Notes under the pieces: model-generated | Seen by the model: only the letters and a program-made list of their open reading frames with translations | Told to the model about the DNA's origin: nothing | Database searches by the model: none | In this document: positions 11,279-20,866 of the stretch, piece by piece | Layout of the letters: the number at the start of each line of letters is the position of its first letter | Numbering within the stretch: position 1 is the first letter of the stretch | Position numbers and translations under genes: made by a program | NCBI GenBank assembly: GCA_037783415.1 | Contig: JAZGTN010000017.1 | Location: 1,060,501-1,124,500 of the forward strand | Origin: Leptasterias polaris | Lineage: Eukaryota > Echinodermata > Asteroidea > Forcipulatida > Asteriidae | Direction: 5' to 3' | DNA length: 64,000 nt

Positions 11279-12494
11279 ATAATAATAATAATAATAATAA
11301 AAGCTTTATTTAATGATGGTAACCATGTCACCTAAAAAGATGATTTTCAATGGGCCATCCCTAAAAAGTACAATCAGAAAATAAGATAAAAAAATACAAG
11401 AAAACAATACAAAGATTGATAAAAATGCAAAGAACAAACTTAAAAAGGCAAGCAATGGTAACACCACACCCCAGTCAGAACAAAGTAAAACCTAGTTTAA
11501 AAAACAGAACTATAAATATATAAAAAGCACACAAGTACATAATAAGCATTGGAGTTCAAGTGGATCGCCATACCTAAGCAATGACTACGCTTACCCCCGC
11601 CCACCCATCGCTCTCCCAGCATAAACAGCATATCACACTGTTCACACAAAAAGAACAACGGGCAAACAGGAGCAAACGCAAAAAAAAAAAAACACACAGT
11701 CAACAATCAGAGCAGCGACCCACCAGAGCACACTACAAATTCATTGCTAGATTGAACTGATGGCAATTATACAAGTCATGTTTAAGATGCTGCATTAAAG
11801 TATGTTTAAAGGTGACAGGGTTTGTGATAGCTTTCAACTGTACATCCAACCTACTCCAAAGACTGGCTCCTCTATATTTGAATGACCTCTGACCAGTAGC
11901 CAGTGTAAATCTGGGAACATACAAATCATTGACTTGATTACTTCTAGTGTTATATTTGTGAACATCACTCATTGGCTTGAACAAATCTTTCAGGTAAAGT
12001 GGAGCAGTACCATGAACAATGTTATGCATTTGAACAATCTCAAAATAGATAATTCTACGGTTTATTGGTAGCCAATCGAGTTGCTTAAAAAGTTGCACGG
12101 TGGAGCTTGATATGTAACAATTTACATCTAAGATACTTCTAGCAAAACGCTTCATTATCATATGGATTTTACACAGGAGATCCTTTCTACAGTTACCCCA
12201 AACAATACAGCCATAATCAATAAGTGGTTGAACTAAACCTGCATAATACTCCTTTCTGGCTTTCAGTGGGAGAAGATACTTAATTTTGTTTAAAATATGA
12301 AGTCTGCTTCTGAGCTTAGCACACAGTTTTTCTACATGTGTATCCCAGGAAAGATAATTGTCAAAATGGACGCCTAACAATTTATGTGATTGTACAGCAG
12401 TTATTTGGAGATCCTGTCCTCCAATGGAGAACTGATCAACAGCAGACCGAACCTTTGAGCGATTACCAATTAACATACACTGAGTTTTGTCAAT
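11279..12494 (-). mobile_element. 5'-truncated LINE, minus strand, in element B
   Basis: Flanked by the 6-bp duplication GGAAGT (11273-11278 and 12495-12500). On the minus strand it holds the C-terminal half of a LINE RT (about 12476 down to 11733, with LGVHFDNYLSWDTH, LVQPLIDYGCIVWG and YNTRSN), then a 3' untranslated region and a (TTA)n tail, seen as AATAATAAT on the plus strand at 11279. The RT catalytic core and endonuclease are missing. Confidence 0.88.
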
Positions 12495-14256
12495 GGAAGT
12501 GCCACAGGAGAGTCAAAATTTCTCTCACTTCGAACTTATGTTTGGTAGAACTGTTAGAGGCCCTCTGGCAATTCTTAAGGAGTTATGGACAGGTGTAAAG
12601 AATGAGGAAGATGTCAATTTGACATATGAATATGTGGTCGATTTACGAGATCGTTTAGAGTCAACTTGTGATCTTGCTCGGCAGGAACTTGCCAAAGCTT
12701 CCAAAAGACACAAGCAGTATTACGATACTAGAACTAGAGATCGTACATTTGCAGTAGGGGATAAGGTACTAATGTTACTCCCCACTGATAACAACAAACT
12801 CAAAATGCAGTGGAAAGGTCCATTTGTTGTAGTCAAGAAAGTAGCCAAACATGACTATCGTATTATTGTGAAGGGTAAAGAGAAAACGTTTCATGCCAAC
12901 TTGCTTAAGAAGTATGTAAGTAGAAATGAAACCAATGATCATGGTAATACCGACGTAGTACATGCCACTGCAGGCTTAGTCCGTGCTTCAGCGAGCATTG
13001 TACAAGAGGAGGAACTGATGCAAATTGTTCTTCCCCCTGTAGAACAAACGCAGAGTCATAAAGACGTAACAATATGTGATGACCGATCAAAAATAGAGCA
13101 AGAAGAAATTCGTGGTTTAATGCATGAGTATGCCGATGTACTTAATGACCTACCTGGTCGTACTACGCTATTGGAACATACGGTTAAGTTGACTAGTACT
13201 AATCCAGTTCGTAGTAAGGCATATCCATATTCAATGCAACAAACTATCAAAGATGAGATTGGTGCCATGATGAAAATGGGAATAATTGAAAAGTCAGAGT
13301 CACCCTATGCCTCACCAATTGTAATTGTTAGAAAGTCGGATGGTGGTAATCGATTCTGTATAGATTACAGGATGCTCAATAAGATAACAGTGTTCGACCC
13401 TGAGCCAATTCCGAATATTGAAGAAGTCGTGAATAAAGTAGGAAGTGCCAAGTACTTTACTAAACTTGATCTGACCAAGGGATATTGGCAAATTCCCCTT
13501 GCGGAACATGACAAGGACAAAAGTGCGTTTATAACTGCACAAGGGTTATACCAATTTAATGTGTTGCCTTTCGGAATGGTAAATGCTCCAGCCGTATTCA
13601 CCCGCATGATGCGAAAAATAAAATTGTTAGAGGGTGAGGGCAATGTGGTTCATTATATTGATGATGTGTTGATATTTACTCAAACCTGGTCAGAACATGT
13701 AGACACACTTACACGAGTGCTAGAAAGGTTACGCAATGCAGGACTCACTGCAAAACCCAGTAAATGTAAGATTGCTTTTGAGTCAATTGAGTTTCTGGGA
13801 CATGTGCTTAGTAATGGTAGAATTAAACCAAAGCCAGAGTTAGTAAAGCAGGTACTTGAGGCTAAGCGCCCTGAAACGAAGAAGCAAATCCGCTCTTTTA
13901 TTGGTTTGGCCAATTATTACAGAAAGTTTATCCCTAATTTTGCAGCTATGGCCGCGCCAATTACTGATTTGACAAAGAAAGGGCAGCCAAATAATGTATG
14001 TTGGAATAAGTCACAGGAGGATGCGTTCAATACTCTGAAAGAGCGTCTTGTATCCGCGCCAATTCTGCGTTTACCCGATCAGGGCAAGCCATATGTATTG
14101 CGCACAGATGCGTCCGATGTGGGATTAGGAGCTGTCCTAATGCAGATAGAGGATGGTGTAAAATTTCCAATCTGCTACGCTAGCAGAAAGCTATTGTCTA
14201 GGGAAGCTGCGTATGCGGTAATTGAGCGGGAATGTCTTGCCCTTGTGTGGGCTGTA
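12495..14256 (+). CDS. Element B integrase C-terminus, reverse transcriptase, RNase H start
   Basis: A long open frame of which the last part after 14256 is inserted sequence. In order: integrase C-terminal region with a GPF module (QWKGPFVVVKK, about 12810); RT with CIDYRMLNK (about 13360), LDLTKGYWQIPL, LPFGMVNAPAVF and the catalytic YIDD box at about 13654-13665; then RNase H with VLRTDASDVGLGAVL and the ERECLALVWAV segment ending at 14254. RT copies element RNA into DNA. This part has no stop or frameshift, unlike gag. RT and RNase H here clearly lie downstream of integrase. The gene is cut at 14256 by a DNA element and resumes at 17708. Confidence 0.88.
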
Positions 14257-14267
14257 CACTCTAAAAA

Positions 14268-14600
14268 CACCCGGGTCAGATCTGACCCGGAAAGGGTCAG
14301 ATCTGACCCGGATTCCGGGTCACGAGGGGCCTGACCCATTCCGGGTTGGCATGACCCGGAGTTCCGGGTCAGGATATCTTGACCCGGAAAAGGGTCAATT
14401 TTGATTGACCTGGAAATAGGGTTTCCGGGTCAAATAATACCGACCCGGAACTCCGGGTCAAACGTTTTGTGACCCGGAATCTTTGCAAATTTGACCCAGG
14501 AGCCGGTTTATTTACATATTGACCCGGAAGCCGGTTTGAATTCATTAACTCTGGGTCAAATCAGCCTGTTCTGTGTAAACTTTGACCCATCCCTTACAAA
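14268..14600. repeat. Left subterminal array of GGGTCA/TGACCC motifs
   Basis: About seventeen copies of TGACCC or GGGTCA, often as TGACCCGG or CCGGGTCA, in both orientations with spacings of 4 to 30 bases. Some pairs are palindromic (GGGTCAGATCTGACCC at 14273 and again at 14289). A matching array lies at 17350-17700 near the other end. Such subterminal motifs usually bind a transposase. GGGTCA is also a nuclear-receptor half-site. Confidence 0.85.
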
Positions 14601-15098
14601 AATGTCTATTCGTGTGTTTTTTGGGGACATTACCACAGGATTACCACACGCCAGTTACCACAGCATTACCACAAGTCAGGTAAAAAATATGGGTTTTTTT
14701 AACTCATTTTACTAAAATATAAGTGCAATTGTATTGCAGTTTCATTTACGTTTTAAACTTAGGAAAAAACTGTAGTTTTATTATAATGGATTGGAAATTG
14801 CAACACCACAGGATTAATCTCTTTTTGGAATATTTATCTCGGGCAAGTAGCTAGCCCAAACTCAATGCTGGTCCTGTGAGAAATGCCACCATGCTCCATT
14901 TCTAGGTTTCTGTTGATGGTGAATGGTGATGATGATTTAGTCACCTTCCTCAGAGAGAGAAGCACAAAGAACTGTAAAAGAAAAAAATTGGAAAATGTGT
15001 GTAAGAAAAATTAAAACATTTGCCAAAACTATGGTTTGCACAACTCTGCGGTCTGCGATGGTACATGCATGGCAGCATATATTAAACTTACCAGTGCC

Positions 15099-16013
15099 TA
15101 GACCCAGTAACTGGGGCGCTGTCCTCCTTTTTTGAAATTTTGACATCATCGGTCGTACTAGCGCCCTGCAGGTTAAAGCTCCGTCGCGACACAGCATTCC
15201 CTGATTTGGCATCATTTGACTACGGCAAGCCACAAAACAATGCCTCAGAACGACAAAAATACCCCCCAAAAATAGCTTTAAAAACGCCTTCTGGCTTCTT
15301 GATATGTCTAAGATGCAACATCAGGTATTCAAATGTACTCACGATTTTGTTTTGTGCTGCAATTTAACGTTTATGTCAAGTCGATCGGTGAAAATGACGG
15401 GCAGGCTCTCATCCTGCCCGAGTCAACTACGATCTGACCTCTGCGACTGCTGCCCCCTCGTGGCCCTCACAGTTTCATCGTCAAGATGCATTCTGGGTAG
15501 TAGATTTAATCAATGACTGTTTGCAGCGACACGCCCCGTTGAATACAACACGCACCATCCGAATACATTGCCCACACTGTGTACACTGTGTGCACTCGCT
15601 GCAAACAGTCGTTGATTAAATCTACTACCCAGAATGAAACTGTGAGGGCCACGAGGGGGCAGCAGTCGCAGAGGTCAGATCGTAGTTGACTCGGGCAGAA
15701 TGAGAGCCTGCCCGTCATTTTCACCGATCGACTTGACAAAAACGTAAAATTGAAGCACAAAACAAAATCGTGAGTACATTTAAATACCTGATGTTGCATC
15801 TTAGACATATCAAGAAGCCAGTAAGCGTTTTTAAAGCTATTTTGTTGGGTATTTTTGTCGTTCTGAGGCATTTTTTGTGGCTTGCCGTAGTCAAATGATG
15901 CCAAATCAGGGAATGCTGTGTCGCGACGGAGCTTTAACCTGGGGCGCTAGTACGACCGATGATGTCAAAAATTATTTTTAAAAAGGAGTATAGCGCCCCA
16001 GTTACTGGGTCTA
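15099..16013. mobile_element. 915-bp fold-back element inside the DNA element
   Basis: Two long inverted arms (15099-15529 and 15596-16013) with a 66-base loop. The outer 22 bases (TAGACCCAGTAACTGGGGCG and two more) are perfectly inverted. The flanks show the 5-bp duplication GTGCC (15094-15098 and 16014-16018). No coding capacity. The arms differ by scattered substitutions and small indels, so they have drifted since they formed. Confidence 0.88.
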
Positions 16014-16865
16014 GTGCCAAGCCCAAACCACCATGTGACCATTAAGTTATTGAATATAATACATTTTTAAAGACCCAACTGTTAAGTTTAATTAAACCCA
16101 GTCCTGTAGTGTTACCCAAGCATAGCAATCAAAAATTATAAATGTTGCGCTAATCAGTTATTAAGGGGTTTTAGATGACTCCATTACCCCATATAAAACC
16201 CATGATTTTCCATCAAGAAGAAATAAACACTCACGTGGTATTTGGTGGACTAGAAAACTACATACCCCAACCTGACAGTAATATGCCAAAAGTACTTGTA
16301 GTTGTACATGTGCACTTCTACAAGAAAATAAACTTAAAATCACGTGACGGTTTTCAACAAAACACTTACCAATCATGCTGTAGAGTAGTTCTGCTGATGA
16401 CATGCGACACAAGGCAAGAACAACGTCCCGATGGATGGAGTGATCCCTGGGCCTGGTGATGCTGATCCCCGATGATTCTTTCTAATCTTGTTCTTGAGTT
16501 TTACTGTTTAATTCACATTTGATCAGCATATCAGTTTGACACTATCAGCTTTTAAAATTAAATTGCACTGCAAAAACCTTCGACTTTAAAATGGGAAGCT
16601 TTAATAATTTACACTAACATCAACAAGGAAGTCAGTACACTTCAACCGTCGTCCAAGTATTCATTTCAAACTAATTTTAATGACTGATCGATATGGAAGA
16701 GAAGGGGGCTCTAACCACAAAGGTGTTCATTTTACATACGCGAAGTCAGGGGTGCTGATCAAAGATCGTGTAGCGCCCTCTAGCGGCAGCAATATGTGAT
16801 ATTTGTCTTAAATAAACTTGCACAGTCCTTTTACTGCTTTGGATATGCAATTATAGGGAAACAGG

Positions 16866-16985
16866 TCAACTCGTACGCATGCAATTTCGTACGCCTGCCG
16901 ACCAACTCGTGCGCCTACCAACTCGTACACACACGAACTCGTACACACCCAAACTCGTACACATACAAACTCGTACGCAGGTATA
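16866..16985 (+). repeat. Degenerate tandem repeat of AACTCGTACACAC type
   Basis: About seven units of roughly 14-17 bases, each containing AACTCGTAC or a close variant (AACTCGTGC, ATTTCGTAC), alternating with CA-rich spacers. Found inside the 3451-bp element. Confidence 0.75.
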
Positions 16986-17349
16986 CTTATACGTGTATTT
17001 CTACGTAAAAAGCATGCTTGACAGCGGGAATTATTAATTCGAAATTAATACGTAATAACACATCAGAATTCAAGGGAAGGTATACGTTTGGTAATACTGA
17101 AAAGCAGATTCTGATTATTCTGTGGGTCTAATTCAACGCAGAACTGACGGAAAAACAATGCCTCATTTAGCAAATCTTGGTAAAATTGAACACAGAACAC
17201 TCCACGATGTCCTGGCATGAACTGAACCAGCACCTCTTGGTCAAAATGAACCCAATTAAATAAGAATTAATGATGACCTGGAGTGTAATGACCTGGATTA
17301 AGCGGGTTAACTATTGGCTGACCCCTGCTGTGCATCTCCAGGTTAACGA

Positions 17350-17700
17350 AGTATGACCCCGCACCGCGTCAAACCTGATGACCCTTTTCCGGGTCCTGTT
17401 GACCCGGAAAGGGTCAACAAAAATGGACCCCCACATTTCCGGGTCAAATTCAACCCGGAAAAGGTATGACCTGGCACCGGGTCAAACACGATGACCCGTT
17501 TCCGGGTCATGTTGACGCGGAAAGCATTAACAACAATTGACCTGTGTATCTCCGGGTCAAATTTAACCCGGAAAAGAGTTAACGAAGTTTGACCCGGCAC
17601 CGGGTCAAACACGGTGACCCTTTTCCGGGTTGTGTTGACCCGGAAAGGGTCAACAAAATTTGACCCGGAGGCCGGGTCAAAAATCTGACCCGGGACTTTT
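17350..17700. repeat. Right subterminal array of GGGTCA/TGACCC motifs
   Basis: Counterpart of the left array, with about seventeen motifs, many as CCGGGTCA or TGACCCGG. It includes three near-repeats of about 120 bases built on GGGTCAAACACGGTGACCC-like blocks (around 17360, 17480 and 17590), which suggests the array grew by tandem duplication. Confidence 0.82.
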
Positions 17701-17707
17701 TAGAGTG

Positions 17708-17922
17708 TAGAGAAGTTTCATGTATATTTATACGGTACAGAATTTGTATTAGAAACTGACCATCACCCATTGGTATATCTGGCTGACAGTCGTGTAAATA
17801 ATAGTAGACTAATGCGATGGGCACTTAGCCTGCAGCCTTATCGATACCTTCTAAAGGCTATCAAAGGTTCAGATAATTTGGGTGCAGATTATCTAAGTAG
17901 ATGCCCAACCGAGGACATGTAA
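17708..17922 (+). CDS. Element B RNase H C-terminal part
   Basis: Continuation of the pol frame after the DNA element. It contains TDHHPLVYLADSRVNNSR and ends LGADYLSRCPTEDM before a TAA at 17920-17922. This is the usual end of a gypsy RNase H and is the last coding part of element B; no env-like frame follows. Confidence 0.85.
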
Positions 17923-18030
17923 TGTAGTCAGATTTTGTAGATATGTTGCAGTTAATAATTTAGATGGTAATTCATCAGTTGGTGCATTCACTGAATTTGA
18001 AAGTAGTAATTTTCTTTAAAAGGGAGTAAT
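17923..18030 (+). other. Element B 3' untranslated region and polypurine tract
   Basis: Short non-coding stretch ending TTTAAAAGGGAGTAAT just before the LTR. The AAAAGGGAG run is the probable plus-strand primer. Confidence 0.65.
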
Positions 18031-18885
18031 TGTAACAAGCTAGGGAAAATTACTCCTATTCTGCCTATACCATTTATGTGATTTTTTTGTAGTCCAAACA
18101 TACGAGGCACCATTGATTGAACCCCTGGTTGGTATGTAACATGAGGTATTTGGGTTAATGAGTGTTCTGGGTTTTGTGTAGCCCCGTATAAAACCAAAGG
18201 AATGTTGTTCTGAGGTGGAGATTTGCGTTGTGGGTGCTGATGAGAGTACTGTTTTTGGTGGGTGTGGACCGGCGGACGGATAAGCCAGTGTTGAGGCTGT
18301 CGAGTCAACCCGTAGCTCGGGTAGTGGTCCGGCGGGTGTTTGAGGCCCTCCAGCAACGCAAATCCTCCCGGGATTCTCGGACCTGAGGATAAGCGGTGTC
18401 GAAGCCAAAGGCATTGAGTTCCCGTGACGTTACCTTACTGTGGGTCGAACCGTCCTGGGGTGTGGTCGGGGTCACCGCAACGTCCAGTGGGCAGACTCGG
18501 GTGGGTCTACCTATATGGTGACGGTGGGATGCCGGTTTACTTTTCTACTGGGTTTTCCGCAAGTTGACAGAGTCTACGCAACGAACTGCTGCACACAAGT
18601 TTATGTCAGCTCGTTGATGATCGTTAACTATTTCATGAATACTTGTTTTATATTAAAGATTTGATTGTATACTTATTTGTATTAAATCAATGTGTTGGAC
18701 TTTGAGAAGAAATCGGGGCTTGTGAAACTATATAAGATTGTTTGGAGCAATACGAATGGGTATTTCTATTAAATTATTTATATCTTTGGATTTCTATATA
18801 TGTTGTCTTTGCTTTCCTCTCTTTTGTTTGAGCTGTCTGTCGGTATTGGTCTGAGTGGAGTGGCGCAAGGGTCTGCTCTGTGACA
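18031..18885 (+). repeat. Element B 3' LTR
   Basis: 855 bases, near-identical to 6296-7153, same ends (TGTAACAAG and CTGTGACA), followed by the duplicated GTTTC at 18886-18890. Confidence 0.93.
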
Positions 18886-19082
18886 GTTTCACGCAATCAT
18901 TGTACGTTTGTTAAACCAAATCGGTAACTGAAGTGGTTGATAGCTTTATCATTAAATCACTTTGATTATGTGTTCTTTACATCAGTGTCACCTTGTTTGA
19001 TTTCTTTGTTGCATCTGAGGAAATTCAGGCTTTTTGAGTGATTTATATTCACGGATAGTTTGGAGTTTTTTGGATCGTAACA
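18886..19082 (+). repeat. Element A 3' LTR, right part
   Basis: The A-family LTR resumes with GTTTCACGCAATCATTG and ends GGATCGTAACA at 19082. Together with 5896-6295 it makes one LTR split by element B. It then abuts the large repeat unit (ACTGGCCAATCAG). Confidence 0.9.
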
Positions 19083-19332
19083 AACTGGCCAATCAGAACC
19101 AGGGAGCACAACGAAAACAACTTTTGTTTGCGATGCAGGATACCGACTCTATTCGAAGCCAATACATCAATTCTTCAATTAAATTAAAAGTTTGATTAGT
19201 CACGTTAAAAGGTATACATGAAATTCCTTTTCCCCGTGTGAAAAGTGTATATAAAAATTAAAATGATACAACAGAATTAGCTGTTGCAAACTGCTTACCA
19301 ACCAAAAGGATCTGTGGTATAAATGCAGAAAA

Positions 19333-19442
19333 ATAAGTTAGTGGCCTGACGTTTCGACCCTAGCAGAGTCTTTCTCGAAGGCTAACCCCCTAGCCTTCGA
19401 GAAAGACTCTGCTAGGGTCGAAACGTCAGGCCACTAACTTAT
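19333..19442. repeat. Hairpin with GTCGAAACGTC motif (copy 1)
   Basis: Nearly perfect inverted arms of about 50 bases, starting ATAAGTTAGTGGCCTGACG and closing on CTAGCCTTCGAGAAAGACTC. Each arm contains GGGTCGAAACGTCAGGCC. A GTCGAAACGT core is reminiscent of the hammerhead-ribozyme-bearing ends of Penelope-like elements, but I could not identify a full ribozyme. Also present in copies 2 and 3. Confidence 0.75.
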
Positions 19443-20464
19443 GTTTTAAAAATAAAAAATAAATAATAATAAAACCACACACACACCACTCAATAATAAC
19501 AATAATAGGTGTTTAAAATGATTACAGATCAAACACAGAGAGAATACAGTGCCACAATAAAAACCCACAACACACATTAGCAATGTAAAAATACAGGCTA
19601 CATACACAAGTTCACCTCCACTTTCTAAGTTAAAAACTCTCTCCTCAAGTAAGTTATAATAACTTCTTAGTTCAATTTTGTTTCAGGTGATTTTTCACTG
19701 AGGCACATTTACACCAATTGAGTTTGTAATAAAAGAAATTAATAACCAGGAATGCATACTTTCTGATACATGCCGTATGGTGCAGCCGACAGGGACTAGA
19801 CTACGGGTGCGACAGGGACTAGACTACGGGTGATCTATCGCTGGGGGAATGTGTCGTGAACGTACCTCGCGTGGGTGTACGCCGTCCATATACCTACCCG
19901 GCGAAAAGTGCGACTGGCTGATTATTCCGGCAGCCAAAAGGCACTTTTTACCTGAACCTTGCAGCGGAGGATATAACAGGTTTGATTGATCAATGTTCAG
20001 TACACCTTGTACAAACAGAATCTGCATGATGACACACTGTGAAGTCTGGGCAATTCGAGATATAGGCGGAATATACAACGCACAAAATGTAGTAAAATCC
20101 ATTAAAATAAATAGGAGCAGTTTGGGCCATGACAAGATTTGTCGAAGAAGCAATATTTTGTTTTTTCGAAGAACTACAAGCTGACACACGATAAACGCCG
20201 GACTCCCGAAACATATTAAAAATGTGGGGTGTAAATAATGTAAGATGTATTTTTTCAAGACTTGCTCGACCGTCCCCCCTACTTTTCAGTAGCGATCGAC
20301 GCCCTTGGGTCGCTGTCTTTCGATGTCAAAAATGTCCATACTTTACCCTCGTTCTCGAAACATACTTCAAAGGGTTTAACATTTAAGAGTAATTTTACTT
20401 AAGTACAATGACATAAATTTTGAAAATACTTGTCAGGATAAACAAAAGAGACTTTTAAGAATCA

Positions 20465-20535
20465 GTACACAGACCGGGCCTTTCGACCGGGCAGTGCGGT
20501 CGGGCAGTTCCGTTCGGCCGGGCCGTGCTCCGTAT
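20465..20535. repeat. GC-rich GACCGGGC/GTTCGGCCG block (copy 1)
   Basis: An island of GACCGGGC, GCGGTCGGGCAG and GTTCGGCCGGGCC motifs in AT-rich surroundings. Longer in copies 2 (about 30607-30733) and 3 (about 46037-46164), so copy 1 has lost, or the others gained, motif units. Confidence 0.6.
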
Positions 20536-20627
20536 TCTGATTATTTTCCATTTGCAGTAAGTGAATGTTTGACAGAATTTGGTTAACTTCTGGTCCTTGC
20601 TTTATATGAAAAAGCCTTCAAGTATTA

Positions 20628-20866
20628 TAGTTGCGATAATCGTAAAACCCTTCCTCACCCATTCCCCGACGGTCGCACACCGGAGGGTTACGAGGCAACA
20701 ATTTCGACAATTTTTGGCAGACAAGTCACCAGATTTGGAAAATTTGTACCACTTTCAAATATTATGACACACATGCGGATATTTTGTACATGTGTTGTCT
20801 AGTAATCCTCCGGTCTGCGACCGTCCCCGTCCGGAGGAAGGTGGAGGGTTACGATTATCACAACTA
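20628..20866. mobile_element. Inverted-repeat mini-element (TAGTTGCGATAATCGTAA ends), copy 1
   Basis: Starts TAGTTGCGATAATCGTAA and ends with the near-complement TTACGATTATCACAACTA. CCTCCGG and CGACGGTCGC blocks are also inverted inside. Equivalent elements sit in copy 2 (30833-31081) and copy 3 (46264-46519). A short relative (TAGTTGCGATGATTGTAACC) lies in the helicase intron at 49763-49837, which shows this is a dispersed family. Confidence 0.65.

Larger units (their letters stand above)
14257..17707. mobile_element. 3451-bp TA-flanked non-autonomous DNA element
   Basis: Ends are CACTCTAAAAA and its exact complement TTTTTAGAGTG, flanked by TA (14255-14256 and 17708-17709). Removing the insert with one TA restores the RNase H frame of element B, so the borders are certain. 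Both ends, inside the terminal repeats, carry dense arrays of GGGTCA/TGACCC motifs. No long protein-coding frame is present; it must rely on another element's transposase. It contains a nested fold-back element at 15099-16013. A TA duplication fits Tc1/mariner-type or a few other superfamilies, but the termini do not let me assign one. Confidence 0.88.
6296..18885 (+). mobile_element. Element B: Ty3/gypsy retrotransposon with IN before RT (Gmr1-like)
   Basis: Two near-identical LTRs (6296-7153 and 18031-18885) flank gag, protease, integrase, RT and RNase H, in that order. The target duplication GTTTC is present on both sides (6291-6295 and 18886-18890), and the flanks are two halves of element A's 3' LTR, so B is nested in A. 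Three later insertions interrupt it: LINE fragments at 9434-10958 and 11279-12494, and a DNA element at 14257-17707. Without them the internal part would be about 4.7 kb. Integrase-before-RT order with gypsy-type RT is the hallmark of the Gmr1 group. Confidence 0.92.
1121..19082 (+). mobile_element. Element A: degenerate Ty3/gypsy retrotransposon, Gmr1-like order
   Basis: Parts in order are a truncated 5' LTR (1121-1397), primer-binding site (1401-1417), gag and protease (1512-3323), a solo LTR of the same family (3324-4163), integrase (4168 to about 5470), an RNase H tail (about 5600-5708), a polypurine tract before 5896, and the 3' LTR. The 3' LTR is split by element B into 5896-6295 and 18891-19082. 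Integrase precedes the RNase H remnant, which is the Ty1/copia-like pol order known for the Gmr1 group of Ty3/gypsy elements in deuterostomes. The reverse transcriptase is deleted and the reading frames are broken, so the copy is dead. The left end is fused to a MITE fragment, so no target duplication of A can be read. Confidence 0.85.

Noticed and set aside
14222..14404. Frame rich in GSDLTR repeats
   Set aside because: It translates the GGGTCA/TGACCC motif array, not a protein.
15140..15904. Paired open frames in both arms of the fold-back element
   Set aside because: They read the same inverted arm twice; no start context and no motif.
16866..16985. CRISPR-like spaced repeat
   Set aside because: Units are short, degenerate and CA-rich without unique spacers of constant length; the genome is eukaryotic.
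1121..19082. Element A and B as endogenous retroviruses with env
   Set aside because: No frame between RNase H and the 3' LTR in either element; no envelope-like signal or membrane segment.
19824..20258. Minus-strand 144-codon frame in copy 1
   Set aside because: Disrupted in copies 2 and 3 and without recognisable domains; it covers AT-rich repeat sequence.
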